Shown here: piece after piece, positions 16,867 through 24,294 of the stretch
How the letters are laid out: each line of letters begins with the position of its first letter
Numbering within the stretch: the stretch's first letter is position 1
Assembly: GCF_003234445.2 (NCBI RefSeq)
Contig: NZ_CP126269.1
Coordinates: forward strand, 1,612,001-1,676,000
Reading direction: 5' to 3'
Source: Curtobacterium sp. MCLR17_036
Lineage (GTDB): Bacteria; Actinomycetota; Actinomycetes; Actinomycetales; Microbacteriaceae
Length of the DNA: 64,000 bases
Notes under the pieces: model-generated
The model's database searches: none
What the model was told of the DNA's origin: nothing
The model's input: only the letters and a program-made list of their open reading frames with translations
Translations under genes and position numbers: made by a program

Positions 16867-17690
16867 CCGGCACCACCGACGCCGCGTTCACCGAGCACGT
16901 CGCCGGTCGCGACCGGTGGGCGCGCGGTCCGCGCGGCCCGCTCGCGCTCGTGAACGCCCAGCGCGTCGACCTGCCGCAGTCGGTCTGGCCGGTGCCGGGG
17001 ACCTGGGCGCCGGCGTCCGGCGGCCTGACGGTCACGGCCACGGCCGACGACGGCGTCGTGGTCGACGGGGTCCCGGTCGACGGCACCGTGCTCGTCGCGG
17101 GCGACACCGCGGTCGTCCCGTCCGAGGTCGCCTTCCCCGACGGGATGGCCGGCACGGTCTCCGGGTCCACGCTGCGCGTCTGGGACCCGAGCGCCGAGCC
17201 GATCGGCCGCTTCGCCGGCATCGCCCGGTTCGCGCGGTCCGACGACGTGGTCACCACCGGCAGCTACGTGACGGTCGACGACGGCGACGACCAGGAGGCC
17301 CGGGGCAGCGTCCTCGACGCAGCCGGCGACGCGCTCCCGATCGCCGGGCACGTCGAGACGGCCTTCGGCACGACGACCGTGCGGTTCGTCGCGGTCCGGT
17401 CGGCCGCGTTCCGCGGCGCTCCCCGCCTGCAGCTCATCGTGCAGGACGCCACGAGCGCCCTGCCCGAGGACGACCCCGGCAGCTCGTACTCCATGGGCCG
17501 GTTCCTGTACCTCGACGACCCGGGGCACGCCGCGTCGGTGGAGCTCGACTGGAACCTGCTCGTCCTGCCGCCGTGTGCGTTCTCGTACCAGTTCGCCTGC
17601 CCGATCCCGCCGCCCGAGAACCGCGTGCCGGTGCCGATCGTCGCGGGGGAGCGCCACCCCGTCGACGCGGACGGCGCCGTCCTGCACTGA
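16863..17690 (+). CDS. DUF1684 domain protein
   Basis: A 275-residue soluble protein, probably cytosolic since no signal peptide is visible. The C-terminal third has the DUF1684 signature: Tyr/Phe-rich SYSMGRFLYLDD, then a Cys-containing segment LPPCAFSYQFACPIPPPENR and PIVAGE. The N-terminal half is beta-rich. The biochemical function of DUF1684 is not established. The ATG overlaps the permease stop (ATGA), so it is co-translated with the AI-2E family permease. Confidence 0.82.
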   Translation: MTGTTDAAFTEHVAGRDRWARGPRGPLALVNAQRVDLPQSVWPVPGTWAPASGGLTVTATADDGVVVDGVPVDGTVLVAGDTAVVPSEVAFPDGMAGTVSGSTLRVWDPSAEPIGRFAGIARFARSDDVVTTGSYVTVDDGDDQEARGSVLDAAGDALPIAGHVETAFGTTTVRFVAVRSAAFRGAPRLQLIVQDATSALPEDDPGSSYSMGRFLYLDDPGHAASVELDWNLLVLPPCAFSYQFACPIPPPENRVPVPIVAGERHPVDADGAVLH

Positions 17691-17737
17691 CGCCGACGGG
17701 CTCGTCGGACGTCGGTCGGATCCGGTCGCTGCGGTCC

Positions 17738-17767
17738 TTGCCGTTCCCAGCGGGGACGCTGCATAAT
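17738..17767 (+). promoter_or_regulatory. sigma70-type promoter upstream of the DUF3145 gene
   Basis: TTGCCG (17738-17743), an 18-nt spacer and CATAAT (17762-17767). The leader before the GTG at 17885 is about 110 nt with CGGAGG at its end. Confidence 0.6.
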
Positions 17768-17884
17768 GGGCGTGTCCTTCTCGGACATCACAATCGGATA
17801 CCGATGGTTCCGCGGCCGCTCGGCCGACGGGTCCTCCACACAGCAGGTCGATGGGGAAGTCGCACCTGACGTATCGGAGGAACC

Positions 17885-18385
17885 GTGAACGGAACGACGA
17901 CCGGGGTGCTCTACGTGCACTCCGCACCACGCGCGCTCTGCCCGCACGTCGAATGGGCAGCAGGTCGCGCCATGAACCGTGCCGTGAACTTCTCGTGGCT
18001 CGACCAGCCGGCGCAGGACGGTGCGCGTCGCACGGAGTTCACGTGGTCCGGTGCGGTCGGTGCGGGTGCCGCGATCGCCTCGGCGCTGCGCGGGTGGGAG
18101 CATCTGCGGTACGAGGTCACCGAGGAACCGACCGACGCCTCGGACGGCGGCCGGTGGATGCACACGCCCGACCTCGGTGTCTTCTACGCCCAGACCGACG
18201 TCACCGGCAACATGGTCATCCCCGAGGACCGCGTCCGCTACGCCATGGAGGTCGCCGGCAGCAACGCGCTCGAACTCCACCGCGAGCTCCGGCTGGCGCT
18301 CGGCCAGGCCTGGGACGACGAGCTCGAGCCCTTCCGCCACGCGGCCGAGGGCAACCCCGTCGTCTGGCTGCACCGGGTCGGCTGA
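17885..18385 (+). CDS. DUF3145 family protein
   Basis: A 166-residue cytosolic protein of a family conserved across Actinobacteria and without known biochemical function. Recognisable segments are GVLYVHSAPRALCPHVEWA at the N-terminus, FSWLDQPA and the central WEHLRYEVTEEP, followed by MHTPDLGVFYAQTDVTGN. Length is normal. The GTG start is preceded by TCGGAGG. It is a single gene with its own promoter, followed by the 173-bp tandem repeat array. Confidence 0.88.
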   Translation: MNGTTTGVLYVHSAPRALCPHVEWAAGRAMNRAVNFSWLDQPAQDGARRTEFTWSGAVGAGAAIASALRGWEHLRYEVTEEPTDASDGGRWMHTPDLGVFYAQTDVTGNMVIPEDRVRYAMEVAGSNALELHRELRLALGQAWDDELEPFRHAAEGNPVVWLHRVG

Positions 18386-18437
18386 GCGGGGCGGGTCCTG
18401 CCGGTCGGTCCCGGTCCGTCGCGGCCCGGTCCGCGGT

Positions 18438-19001
18438 AGCGACAGTCTTCGCCGAACAGTTCCCGTGCACCTGTCGCTCTGACGGCACCGTCGCCGTCAG
18501 GACCGGGAGCAGTGTCGCTTCTGCGGCACCGACGGCGTCCGGCTCCGGGCGCGGTCCGCGGCGCTCGTCGGGGTTCCTTCCCGAGCAGCCGCCACCGTCT
18601 TGCTCGCGATAGCGACAGTCTTCGCCGAACAGTTCGCGTGCGATTGTCGCTCTGACGGCACCGTCGCCGTCAGGACCGGGAGCAGTGTCGCTTCTGCGGC
18701 ACCGACGGCGTCTGGCTCCGGGCGCGGTCCGCAGCGCTCGTCGAGGTTCGTTCCCGAGCAGCCACCGCCGTCTTGCTCGCGGAAGCGACAGTCTTCGGCG
18801 AACAGTTCGCGTGTACCTGTCGCTCTGACGGGACCGTCGCCGTCAGGACCGGGAGCGGTGTCGCTTCTGCGGCACCGACGGCGTCTGGCTCCGGGCGCGG
18901 TCCGCAGCGCTCGTCGAGGTTCCTTCCCGAGCCGCCGCCGCCGTCTTGCTCGCGGAAGCGACACTCTCCGGCGAACAGTTCGCGTGCACCTGTCGCTTTC
19001 G
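18438..19001. repeat. 173-bp tandem repeat, 3.3 copies with nested hairpins
   Basis: Full units start at 18438, 18611 and 18784, each exactly 173 bp apart, and a fourth starts at 18957 but breaks off after about 45 bp. Each unit opens with AGCGACAG...CTGTCGCT (8-bp stem, 25-nt loop containing the palindrome GAACAGTTC). A second hairpin CTGACGGC-ACCGTC-GCCGTCAG follows (18479-18500 in unit 1). The period is not a multiple of 3 and no frame persists, so it is non-coding. It fills the 18386-19100 gap. Confidence 0.9.
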
Positions 19002-19100
19002 CGACACATCGCACCCGGTACTCACAGCCCAGCACACAGCACCGAGCACCCGGTACGCAGCACGGACCCGATGCATGCACGAACCCGGCCCCGGGAACGA

Positions 19101-19137
19101 CAGGAGGCCCGCCCCGACGACGCGGGCGGGCCTCCTG
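19101..19137 (-). terminator. GGAGGC-type hairpin terminator of the fab operon
   Basis: A perfect 13-bp stem (19101-19113 with 19125-19137) and 11-nt loop, 15 bp beyond the fabF stop. Confidence 0.75.
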
Positions 19138-19152
19138 GCCGGGCGTGACGGA

Positions 19153-20397
19153 TCAGACGCTGCGGAACGCGACCACGGCGTTGTGCCCACCGAAGCCGAA
19201 CGAGTTGCTCACCGCGAGCAGGTCGCCGGCCGGGAGCGGCCGGGGCTCGCGCGCGACGTCCATGACGATCTCCGGGTCCTGGTCGTTCAGGTTGATCGTC
19301 GGCGGGGCGACGCGCTCGTGCAGCGCGAGGACGGTGAAGACCGCCTCGATCGCACCGGCACCACCGAGCAGGTGCCCGGTCGAGGCCTTGGTGGCCGAGA
19401 CGACGACGTCGTCGAGGTGGTCGCCGAAGACCCGGCGCATCGCGTGGTACTCGGCGACGTCGCCGACCGGGGTCGAGGTGGCGTGCGCGTTGACGTGGAC
19501 GACGTCCTCGCGGCTCGCGCCGGCGTGCTCGAGCGCGGTGATGACGGCGCGGGCGGCGGCGCTGCCCTCGGGGTCCGGCGCGGTGATGTGGAAGGCGTCG
19601 GACGTGATGCCCGCACCGGCGACCTCGGCGTAGATGGTGGCGCCGCGGGCCTCGGCGTGCTCCTTCGACTCGAGGATGAGCGCTGCTGCGCCGTCGCCGA
19701 GCACGAAGCCGTCGCGCGTGACGTCGTACGGACGCGACGCGGTCTCGGGGGAGTCGTTGCGGCGCGACAGGGCCTGCATGGCCGCGAAGGCCGCCAGGGG
19801 CAGCGGGTGCAGGGCGGCCTCGGCGCCACCGGTGATGACGATGTCGGCGTCGCCGTCGGCGACGTGGCGGTACGCCTCCGCCAGGGACTCGGTGGAGGAC
19901 GCGCACGCCGACAGGTAGGTGCGGGCGCCGCCGCGGGCGCCGAACTCCATCTCGATGGCGGCGGCGGGGCCGTTCGCCATGAGCATCGGGACCGTCATCG
20001 GCAGGACGCGCCGCGGGCCCTTCTCTCGCAGGGTGTCCCACGCGTCGAGCAGGGTGTTCACGCCGCCGATGCCGGTCGCCCAGTCGACGATGAGGCGCTC
20101 GGGGACGACGGACTCGGGGTCGATGCCGGCGTCGGCCCAGGCCTCACGTGCGGCGACGAGCGACAGCTGCGACGACGGGTCGAGGCGCTTCGACTCCGGA
20201 CGGGTGAGCTGGTCGGTGAGGAACCGACGTGCCTGACCGGCGAACTCGACGGGGAGTTCGAGCTCGGCGTAGCGCGGGTCCTCGATGCGGGTGATGCCGG
20301 ACTTGCCGGCGAGCAGCGCTTCCCACGTCTCCGGGGCGGTCGCTGCGAGCGGTGAGATCGCACCGATGCCGGTGACGACGACGGTCTTCTTGGTCAT
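19153..20397 (-). CDS. fabF: beta-ketoacyl-ACP synthase II
   Basis: A 414-residue condensing enzyme elongating acyl-ACP with malonyl-ACP in type II fatty acid synthesis. The nucleophile Cys165 lies in SACASSTES, and the catalytic histidines are in NAHATSTPVGD and STGHLLGGAG. The Gly-rich C-terminal NSFGFGGHNA motif is intact. It is the last gene of the fabD-fabH-acpP-fabF set. Length matches the family. The start MTKKTVVVTG is the usual one. Confidence 0.96.
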   Translation of the reverse strand: MTKKTVVVTGIGAISPLAATAPETWEALLAGKSGITRIEDPRYAELELPVEFAGQARRFLTDQLTRPESKRLDPSSQLSLVAAREAWADAGIDPESVVPERLIVDWATGIGGVNTLLDAWDTLREKGPRRVLPMTVPMLMANGPAAAIEMEFGARGGARTYLSACASSTESLAEAYRHVADGDADIVITGGAEAALHPLPLAAFAAMQALSRRNDSPETASRPYDVTRDGFVLGDGAAALILESKEHAEARGATIYAEVAGAGITSDAFHITAPDPEGSAAARAVITALEHAGASREDVVHVNAHATSTPVGDVAEYHAMRRVFGDHLDDVVVSATKASTGHLLGGAGAIEAVFTVLALHERVAPPTINLNDQDPEIVMDVAREPRPLPAGDLLAVSNSFGFGGHNAVVAFRSV

Positions 20398-20483
20398 GAA
20401 CGACGGGTTCTTTCGTTGGGGTGAACGAGATGAGCGCCGCGGCCGAGGGGGACCCGCGGGCCGCGGCGCTCAGGAAGCTCGTG

Positions 20484-20732
20484 TCAGGCCTGGGCCTTGA
20501 CGATGTAGTCGACCGCGTTGCCCACGGTCTTGAGGTTCTTGACCTCTTCGTCGGGGATCTTGACGTCGAACTTCTCCTCGGCGTTCACGACGATGGTCAT
20601 CATCGAGATCGAGTCGATGTCGAGGTCGTCCGTGAAGGACTTGTCGGCGGCGACGGTGTCGGTGGCGATACCGGTCTCGTCGTTGATCAGCTCGGCCAGG
20701 CCGGCGAGGACTTCTTCGTTGGACAGGGCCAT
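20484..20732 (-). CDS. acpP: acyl carrier protein of fatty acid synthesis
   Basis: An 82-residue acidic carrier. The phosphopantetheine serine is in DIDSISM, the actinobacterial form of the DSL motif. Helices and length are standard. The ATG is preceded by AAGGAGAAA. It sits between fabH and fabF and is clearly distinct from the second carrier protein at 32569-32856. Confidence 0.96.
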   Translation of the reverse strand: MALSNEEVLAGLAELINDETGIATDTVAADKSFTDDLDIDSISMMTIVVNAEEKFDVKIPDEEVKNLKTVGNAVDYIVKAQA

Positions 20733-20813
20733 GAGTTTCTCCTTGGGGGGTGTCGTTTGACCGTGGACCAGCCTAGGGCACGAGTGGCACTCGCGCCCGG
20801 AGGCTGATCGGGT

Positions 20814-20879
20814 GGTCGCGTCGGCGGTGCTGCTGCCGGGCGACCGGGTCGCGTCGGCGGTGCTGCTGCCGCGCGACCG
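20814..20879. repeat. 33-bp tandem duplication between acpP and fabH
   Basis: Units 20814-20846 and 20847-20879 differ at one position. Each begins GGTCGCG and ends with GCGACC, so each unit is also an inverted repeat. It is non-coding. Confidence 0.8.
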
Positions 20880-20889
20880 GGTGGATGGG

Positions 20890-21969
20890 CTAGGGGAGGA
20901 CGACCACCTGCGCGCCGAACACCAGGCCGGCGCCGAACCCGATCTGCAGGGCGAGACCGCCCGACAGCTCGGGGTGCTCGTCGAGCAGGCGGTGCGTGGC
21001 GAGCGGGATGCTCGCGGCGGAGGTGTTGCCGGTGGTGGTGATGTCGCGGGCGATCATCACGGACTCGGGCAGGCCGAGCTGCTTGGCGAACTCGTCGATG
21101 ATGCGGATGTTCGCCTGGTGCGGGACGAACGCGGCGAGGTCGGCCGCGGTGACGCCGGCGGTCTCGAGCGCCTGTCGGGCGACCTTGACCATCTCCCACA
21201 CCGCCCAGCGGAACACCGTCTGGCCGGCCTGGCGCATGGTCGGGCGGGGCGCGCCGGCCTCCCACTCGTTGTAGGTGGCCGTCATGCCGATGGCGTCCCA
21301 CTTGGAGCCGTCGGAACCCCAGATCGTCGGCGCGATGCCGGGGAAGTCGCTCGGGCCGACGACCGCCGCTCCGGCGCCGTCGCCGAGCAGGAACGAGATG
21401 GAGCGGTCGGTCGGGTCGACGAGGTCGCTGAGCTTCTCGGCGCCGATGACGAGCACGTGGTCGGCGATGCCGGACTTCACGAACGAGTCGGCCTGGGCGA
21501 TGCCGTAGGCGTACCCGGCGCACGCGGCGCTGATGTCGTAGGCCGCGGCCGGCGTCGCACCGATGCGTTCGGCGAGCAGCGACGCGAGCGACGGGGTCGC
21601 CACCGTGTGCGACACGGTGCTGACGAGGACCACGCCGATCTGCTCGGGGCGCAGCCCGGCCTTCTCGATGGCCTCGCGCGCGGCGGTCTCGGCCAGGTCG
21701 ACGGCCTCGACGTCGCGCCCGGCGCGCTTCCGCGTGACGATGCCGGTGCGCTGGCGGATCCACTCGTCGGACGAGTCGATCGGTCCGACGAGGTCGTCGT
21801 TCGGCACGACGTTCTCGCCGCGGGCCGCGCCGAAGGCGAGGATGCGGGTGTACTCGTGGCCGCGGCGCTGCTGCAGGAGCGGTCGCCCGGTCGGTGCGGC
21901 ACCGGTCGTGCCCGCGGGTCCGGTCGGGAGGCCCGTGGTGGCGTCGGTCGGGTCGGTCACGTCGGTCAT
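20890..21969 (-). CDS. fabH: beta-ketoacyl-ACP synthase III
   Basis: A 359-residue initiating condensing enzyme that joins acyl-CoA to malonyl-ACP. The catalytic triad is Cys150 in ISAACAGYAYG, His in VPHQANIRI and Asn in TTGNTSAAS. Compared with the usual ~320 residues it has about 35 extra N-terminal residues rich in Thr, Pro and Gly. That extension may be dispensable, or the true start may lie further in. The ATG at 21969 overlaps the fabD stop (ATGA), which favours the longer form. Confidence 0.95.
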   Translation of the reverse strand: MTDVTDPTDATTGLPTGPAGTTGAAPTGRPLLQQRRGHEYTRILAFGAARGENVVPNDDLVGPIDSSDEWIRQRTGIVTRKRAGRDVEAVDLAETAAREAIEKAGLRPEQIGVVLVSTVSHTVATPSLASLLAERIGATPAAAYDISAACAGYAYGIAQADSFVKSGIADHVLVIGAEKLSDLVDPTDRSISFLLGDGAGAAVVGPSDFPGIAPTIWGSDGSKWDAIGMTATYNEWEAGAPRPTMRQAGQTVFRWAVWEMVKVARQALETAGVTAADLAAFVPHQANIRIIDEFAKQLGLPESVMIARDITTTGNTSAASIPLATHRLLDEHPELSGGLALQIGFGAGLVFGAQVVVLP

Positions 21970-22925
21970 GCGGGTGCGTCTGCTTCCTGGGTGGATCCGG
22001 TCTCGTCGGCCGCCTGCTGCAGCAGGTCGATCGCGGCGGGCAGGTCGTCGGGGGTCTTGATGGCGACGGTCGGCGTGCCGCGCAGCCCGCGCTTGGCGAG
22101 GCCGACGAGGGCCCCGGCGGGGGCGAGCTCGACGATGCCGGTCACACCGGCGGCGGCGAACGACTCCATGACGGCGTCCCAGTGCACCGGGTTCGCGATC
22201 TGCTGCACCATGAGGTCGACGAAGCGGCGGCCGTCGTCGACGCGCGAGCCGTCGGCGTTCGTCCAGATCGGCAGCGTCGGGTCGTGCACGGTGGCGGCTG
22301 CGGCCACCGGGGCGACGCGGGCGACGGCGGAGGTCATGTACCGGGTGTGGAACGCCCCGGCGACGGCGAGCGGCACGACCCGGGCCCGGGCGGGCGGGTC
22401 GGCGGCGAGGGCGGCGATGGCGTCGGCGGCACCGGCGACGACGGTCTGGCCGCCACCGTTGTGGTTCGCGGGGACGAGCCCGTGGGCGTCGAGGGCGGCG
22501 GCGACGGCGTCGGCGTCCCCGCCGAGCACGGCGGCCATCGACGTCGGCTCGAGGGCCGCGGCGTCGGCCATCGCGCGACCGCGGGCGGCGACGAGGGCGA
22601 CCGCGTCGGTCGGCTCGAGCACGCCGGCGACGGCGGCGGCGGTGAACTCGCCGACCGAGTGTCCGGCGACACCGCCGACCAGGCCGCGACGGCCGTCGGC
22701 GAGCAGTGCGTCGGCGGTGACGAGACCGGCGGCGACGATGAGGGGCTGGGCGAGCGCGGTGTCCTTGATGGTGTCCGCGTCCGAGGTCGTGCCGTGCGCG
22801 GCGAGGTCCACCCCGATGGACTCGGACCACTGGCCCACTCGTTCACGGACGGCGGCGTCCTCGAGCCAGGGGGCGAGGAAGCCGGGGGTCTGGGAGCCCT
22901 GTCCGGGCGCGACGACGACGATCAC
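21966..22925 (-). CDS. fabD: malonyl-CoA:ACP transacylase
   Basis: A 319-residue enzyme transferring malonyl groups from CoA to the acyl carrier protein. It begins VIVVVAPGQGSQTPGF, the usual N-terminal motif. The nucleophile Ser90 is in GHSVGE and the catalytic His is near NPVHWDAV. I chose the GTG at 22925 rather than an ATG at 22976 because the family starts at this motif and CAGGA lies just upstream. It is the first gene of the fab set behind the fasR-like regulator. Confidence 0.94.
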   Translation of the reverse strand: MIVVVAPGQGSQTPGFLAPWLEDAAVRERVGQWSESIGVDLAAHGTTSDADTIKDTALAQPLIVAAGLVTADALLADGRRGLVGGVAGHSVGEFTAAAVAGVLEPTDAVALVAARGRAMADAAALEPTSMAAVLGGDADAVAAALDAHGLVPANHNGGGQTVVAGAADAIAALAADPPARARVVPLAVAGAFHTRYMTSAVARVAPVAAAATVHDPTLPIWTNADGSRVDDGRRFVDLMVQQIANPVHWDAVMESFAAAGVTGIVELAPAGALVGLAKRGLRGTPTVAIKTPDDLPAAIDLLQQAADETGSTQEADAPA

Positions 22926-22947
22926 CGGACAATCCTGTCGCCGATGG

Positions 22948-22989
22948 CCCGCGGGGCTCGTGTGGACATCCGACACGAAACCCCGCGGG
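22948..22989 (-). promoter_or_regulatory. long interrupted inverted repeat upstream of fabD
   Basis: CCCGCGGGG and TCGTGT on one arm pair with ACACGA and CCCCGCGGG on the other around a 9-nt loop. It lies in the 132-bp gap between the regulator stop and the fabD start, either as a terminator for the upstream transcript or as a regulator-binding site for the fab promoter. Confidence 0.5.
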
Positions 22990-23057
22990 ACGTTGTGGCG
23001 ATCCTCAGTCCGGCGCGCCGGTGCGATCAGCGCGGCGGTCCGGCGCAGCGGTCCTGT

Positions 23058-24287
23058 TCAGCGGCGCGGCGTGGTGCGCCGGCGGCCGGCGGCCGATTCG
23101 GACATCGCCCCGAGGATCAGGGCGGACTGCACGATGAGGGCGTCGCGGGCGTGCGTGGCGTCCCACCCGATGATGTCGGCCACGCGCCGCAGGCGGTAGC
23201 GCACCGTGTTCGGGTGCACGAAGAGCTCGCGGGCGGTGGCCTCGAGCGAGCGACCGGTGTCGAGGTAGCACCACAGGGTCTGCAGGAGCTCGGTCGACTG
23301 GTCCTTGAGCGGGACGTAGATGCGCTGCACGAGGGCGGAACGGGCGAGCGGGTCGCCGGCCAGTGCGCGTTCGGGCAGCAGGTCGTCGGCGAGGGCCGGA
23401 CGCGGCACCCCGCGCCACGCCCGTGCCACGGCGAACCCGGCCAGGGCGGCCTTGGCGCTCGTCGACGCGTCGACGACACCGGGGACCTCGTTGCCGAGCA
23501 CGAGGTGGCCGTCGCCGAACAGCGGTTCGAGGGCCTGCGCGATGGTCGTGAAGGAGACCGGCTCCTCGCCCTCGGGCACGTCGTCGCGCGGGGTGGCCCG
23601 GCCGATCACGACGACGAGCCGCGAGCCCTGCACCCCGACGAGCACGTCGGCGTCCAGGTGGCGAGCGGTGCGGCGGACCTGGTCGACCTCGAGCTGCTTC
23701 GGTGCGGTGCCGACGAGCACCGCGACCTCGCCGTGGCCGTGCCACCCGAGGGCGGCGATGCGGGACGGCAGTTCGTCGTCGTACTCGCCCGACAGGATCG
23801 AGTCGACCACGAGCGCTTCGAGCCGGGCGTCCCACAGCCCGCGGGCCTCGGCCGCCCGGGCGTAGACGTCGGCGGCGGCGAAGGCGATGTCCCGCGAGTA
23901 CTTGAGGATCGCCTCCTGCAGCATCTCGTCGTCGGCGGCGCGTTCCTCGACCACGGTGACCACGACGCGGATGAGCTGCAGGGTCTGCTGCAGGCTCACC
24001 GAGCGGAGGAGCTCACGCGGTGCCGAGCCGAAGACGTCGGCCGCCGCGATCCACGGCGTCGACGCGGTGCCCTCGAGCCAGCTGATGAACGAGGTGATGC
24101 CGGCCTGGGCGACCAGACCGACGGCGGAGCGACGCCCCGGCGGCATCTCGCTGTACCACGGCAGGGTGTCCTCGAGGCGCTTGATCGTCGCGGTCGAGAG
24201 TTCGCCCGACACCTGCCGGAGCCAGGAGAGCGCGCGTTCGCGGTCGCTCTGCTGGGCTCCGGCAGGGTCGGTGCGGGGTGTCGTCAC
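23058..24287 (-). CDS. fasR: FasR-like activator of fatty acid synthesis (PucR-type HTH)
   Basis: A 409-residue transcription factor. The C-terminal helix-turn-helix of the PucR/HTH_30 class is visible in FVHPNTVRYRLRRVADIIG, preceded by a GGDEF-like/central domain. Position immediately before fabD matches FasR of Streptomyces coelicolor, described as an activator of fabD-fabH-acpP-fabF. Assignment rests on synteny and domain type. The GTG start lies 7 bp after the aceE stop, so regulator and pyruvate dehydrogenase E1 are co-transcribed, linking acetyl-CoA supply to lipid synthesis. Confidence 0.85.
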   Translation of the reverse strand: MTTPRTDPAGAQQSDRERALSWLRQVSGELSTATIKRLEDTLPWYSEMPPGRRSAVGLVAQAGITSFISWLEGTASTPWIAAADVFGSAPRELLRSVSLQQTLQLIRVVVTVVEERAADDEMLQEAILKYSRDIAFAAADVYARAAEARGLWDARLEALVVDSILSGEYDDELPSRIAALGWHGHGEVAVLVGTAPKQLEVDQVRRTARHLDADVLVGVQGSRLVVVIGRATPRDDVPEGEEPVSFTTIAQALEPLFGDGHLVLGNEVPGVVDASTSAKAALAGFAVARAWRGVPRPALADDLLPERALAGDPLARSALVQRIYVPLKDQSTELLQTLWCYLDTGRSLEATARELFVHPNTVRYRLRRVADIIGWDATHARDALIVQSALILGAMSESAAGRRRTTPRR

Positions 24288-24294
24288 CGGGTGA

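Noticed and set aside
18438..19001. CRISPR array
   Set aside because: Units are 173 bp and contiguous without variable spacers; no cas genes.
18600..19633. Frames through the 173-bp repeats encoding repeated peptides
   Set aside because: The period is not a multiple of three, so each copy changes frame; no start signals.
22926..22976. Longer FabD start at 22976
   Set aside because: It adds 17 residues before the conserved N-terminal strand and lacks a ribosome binding site; GTG 22925 fits the family start.
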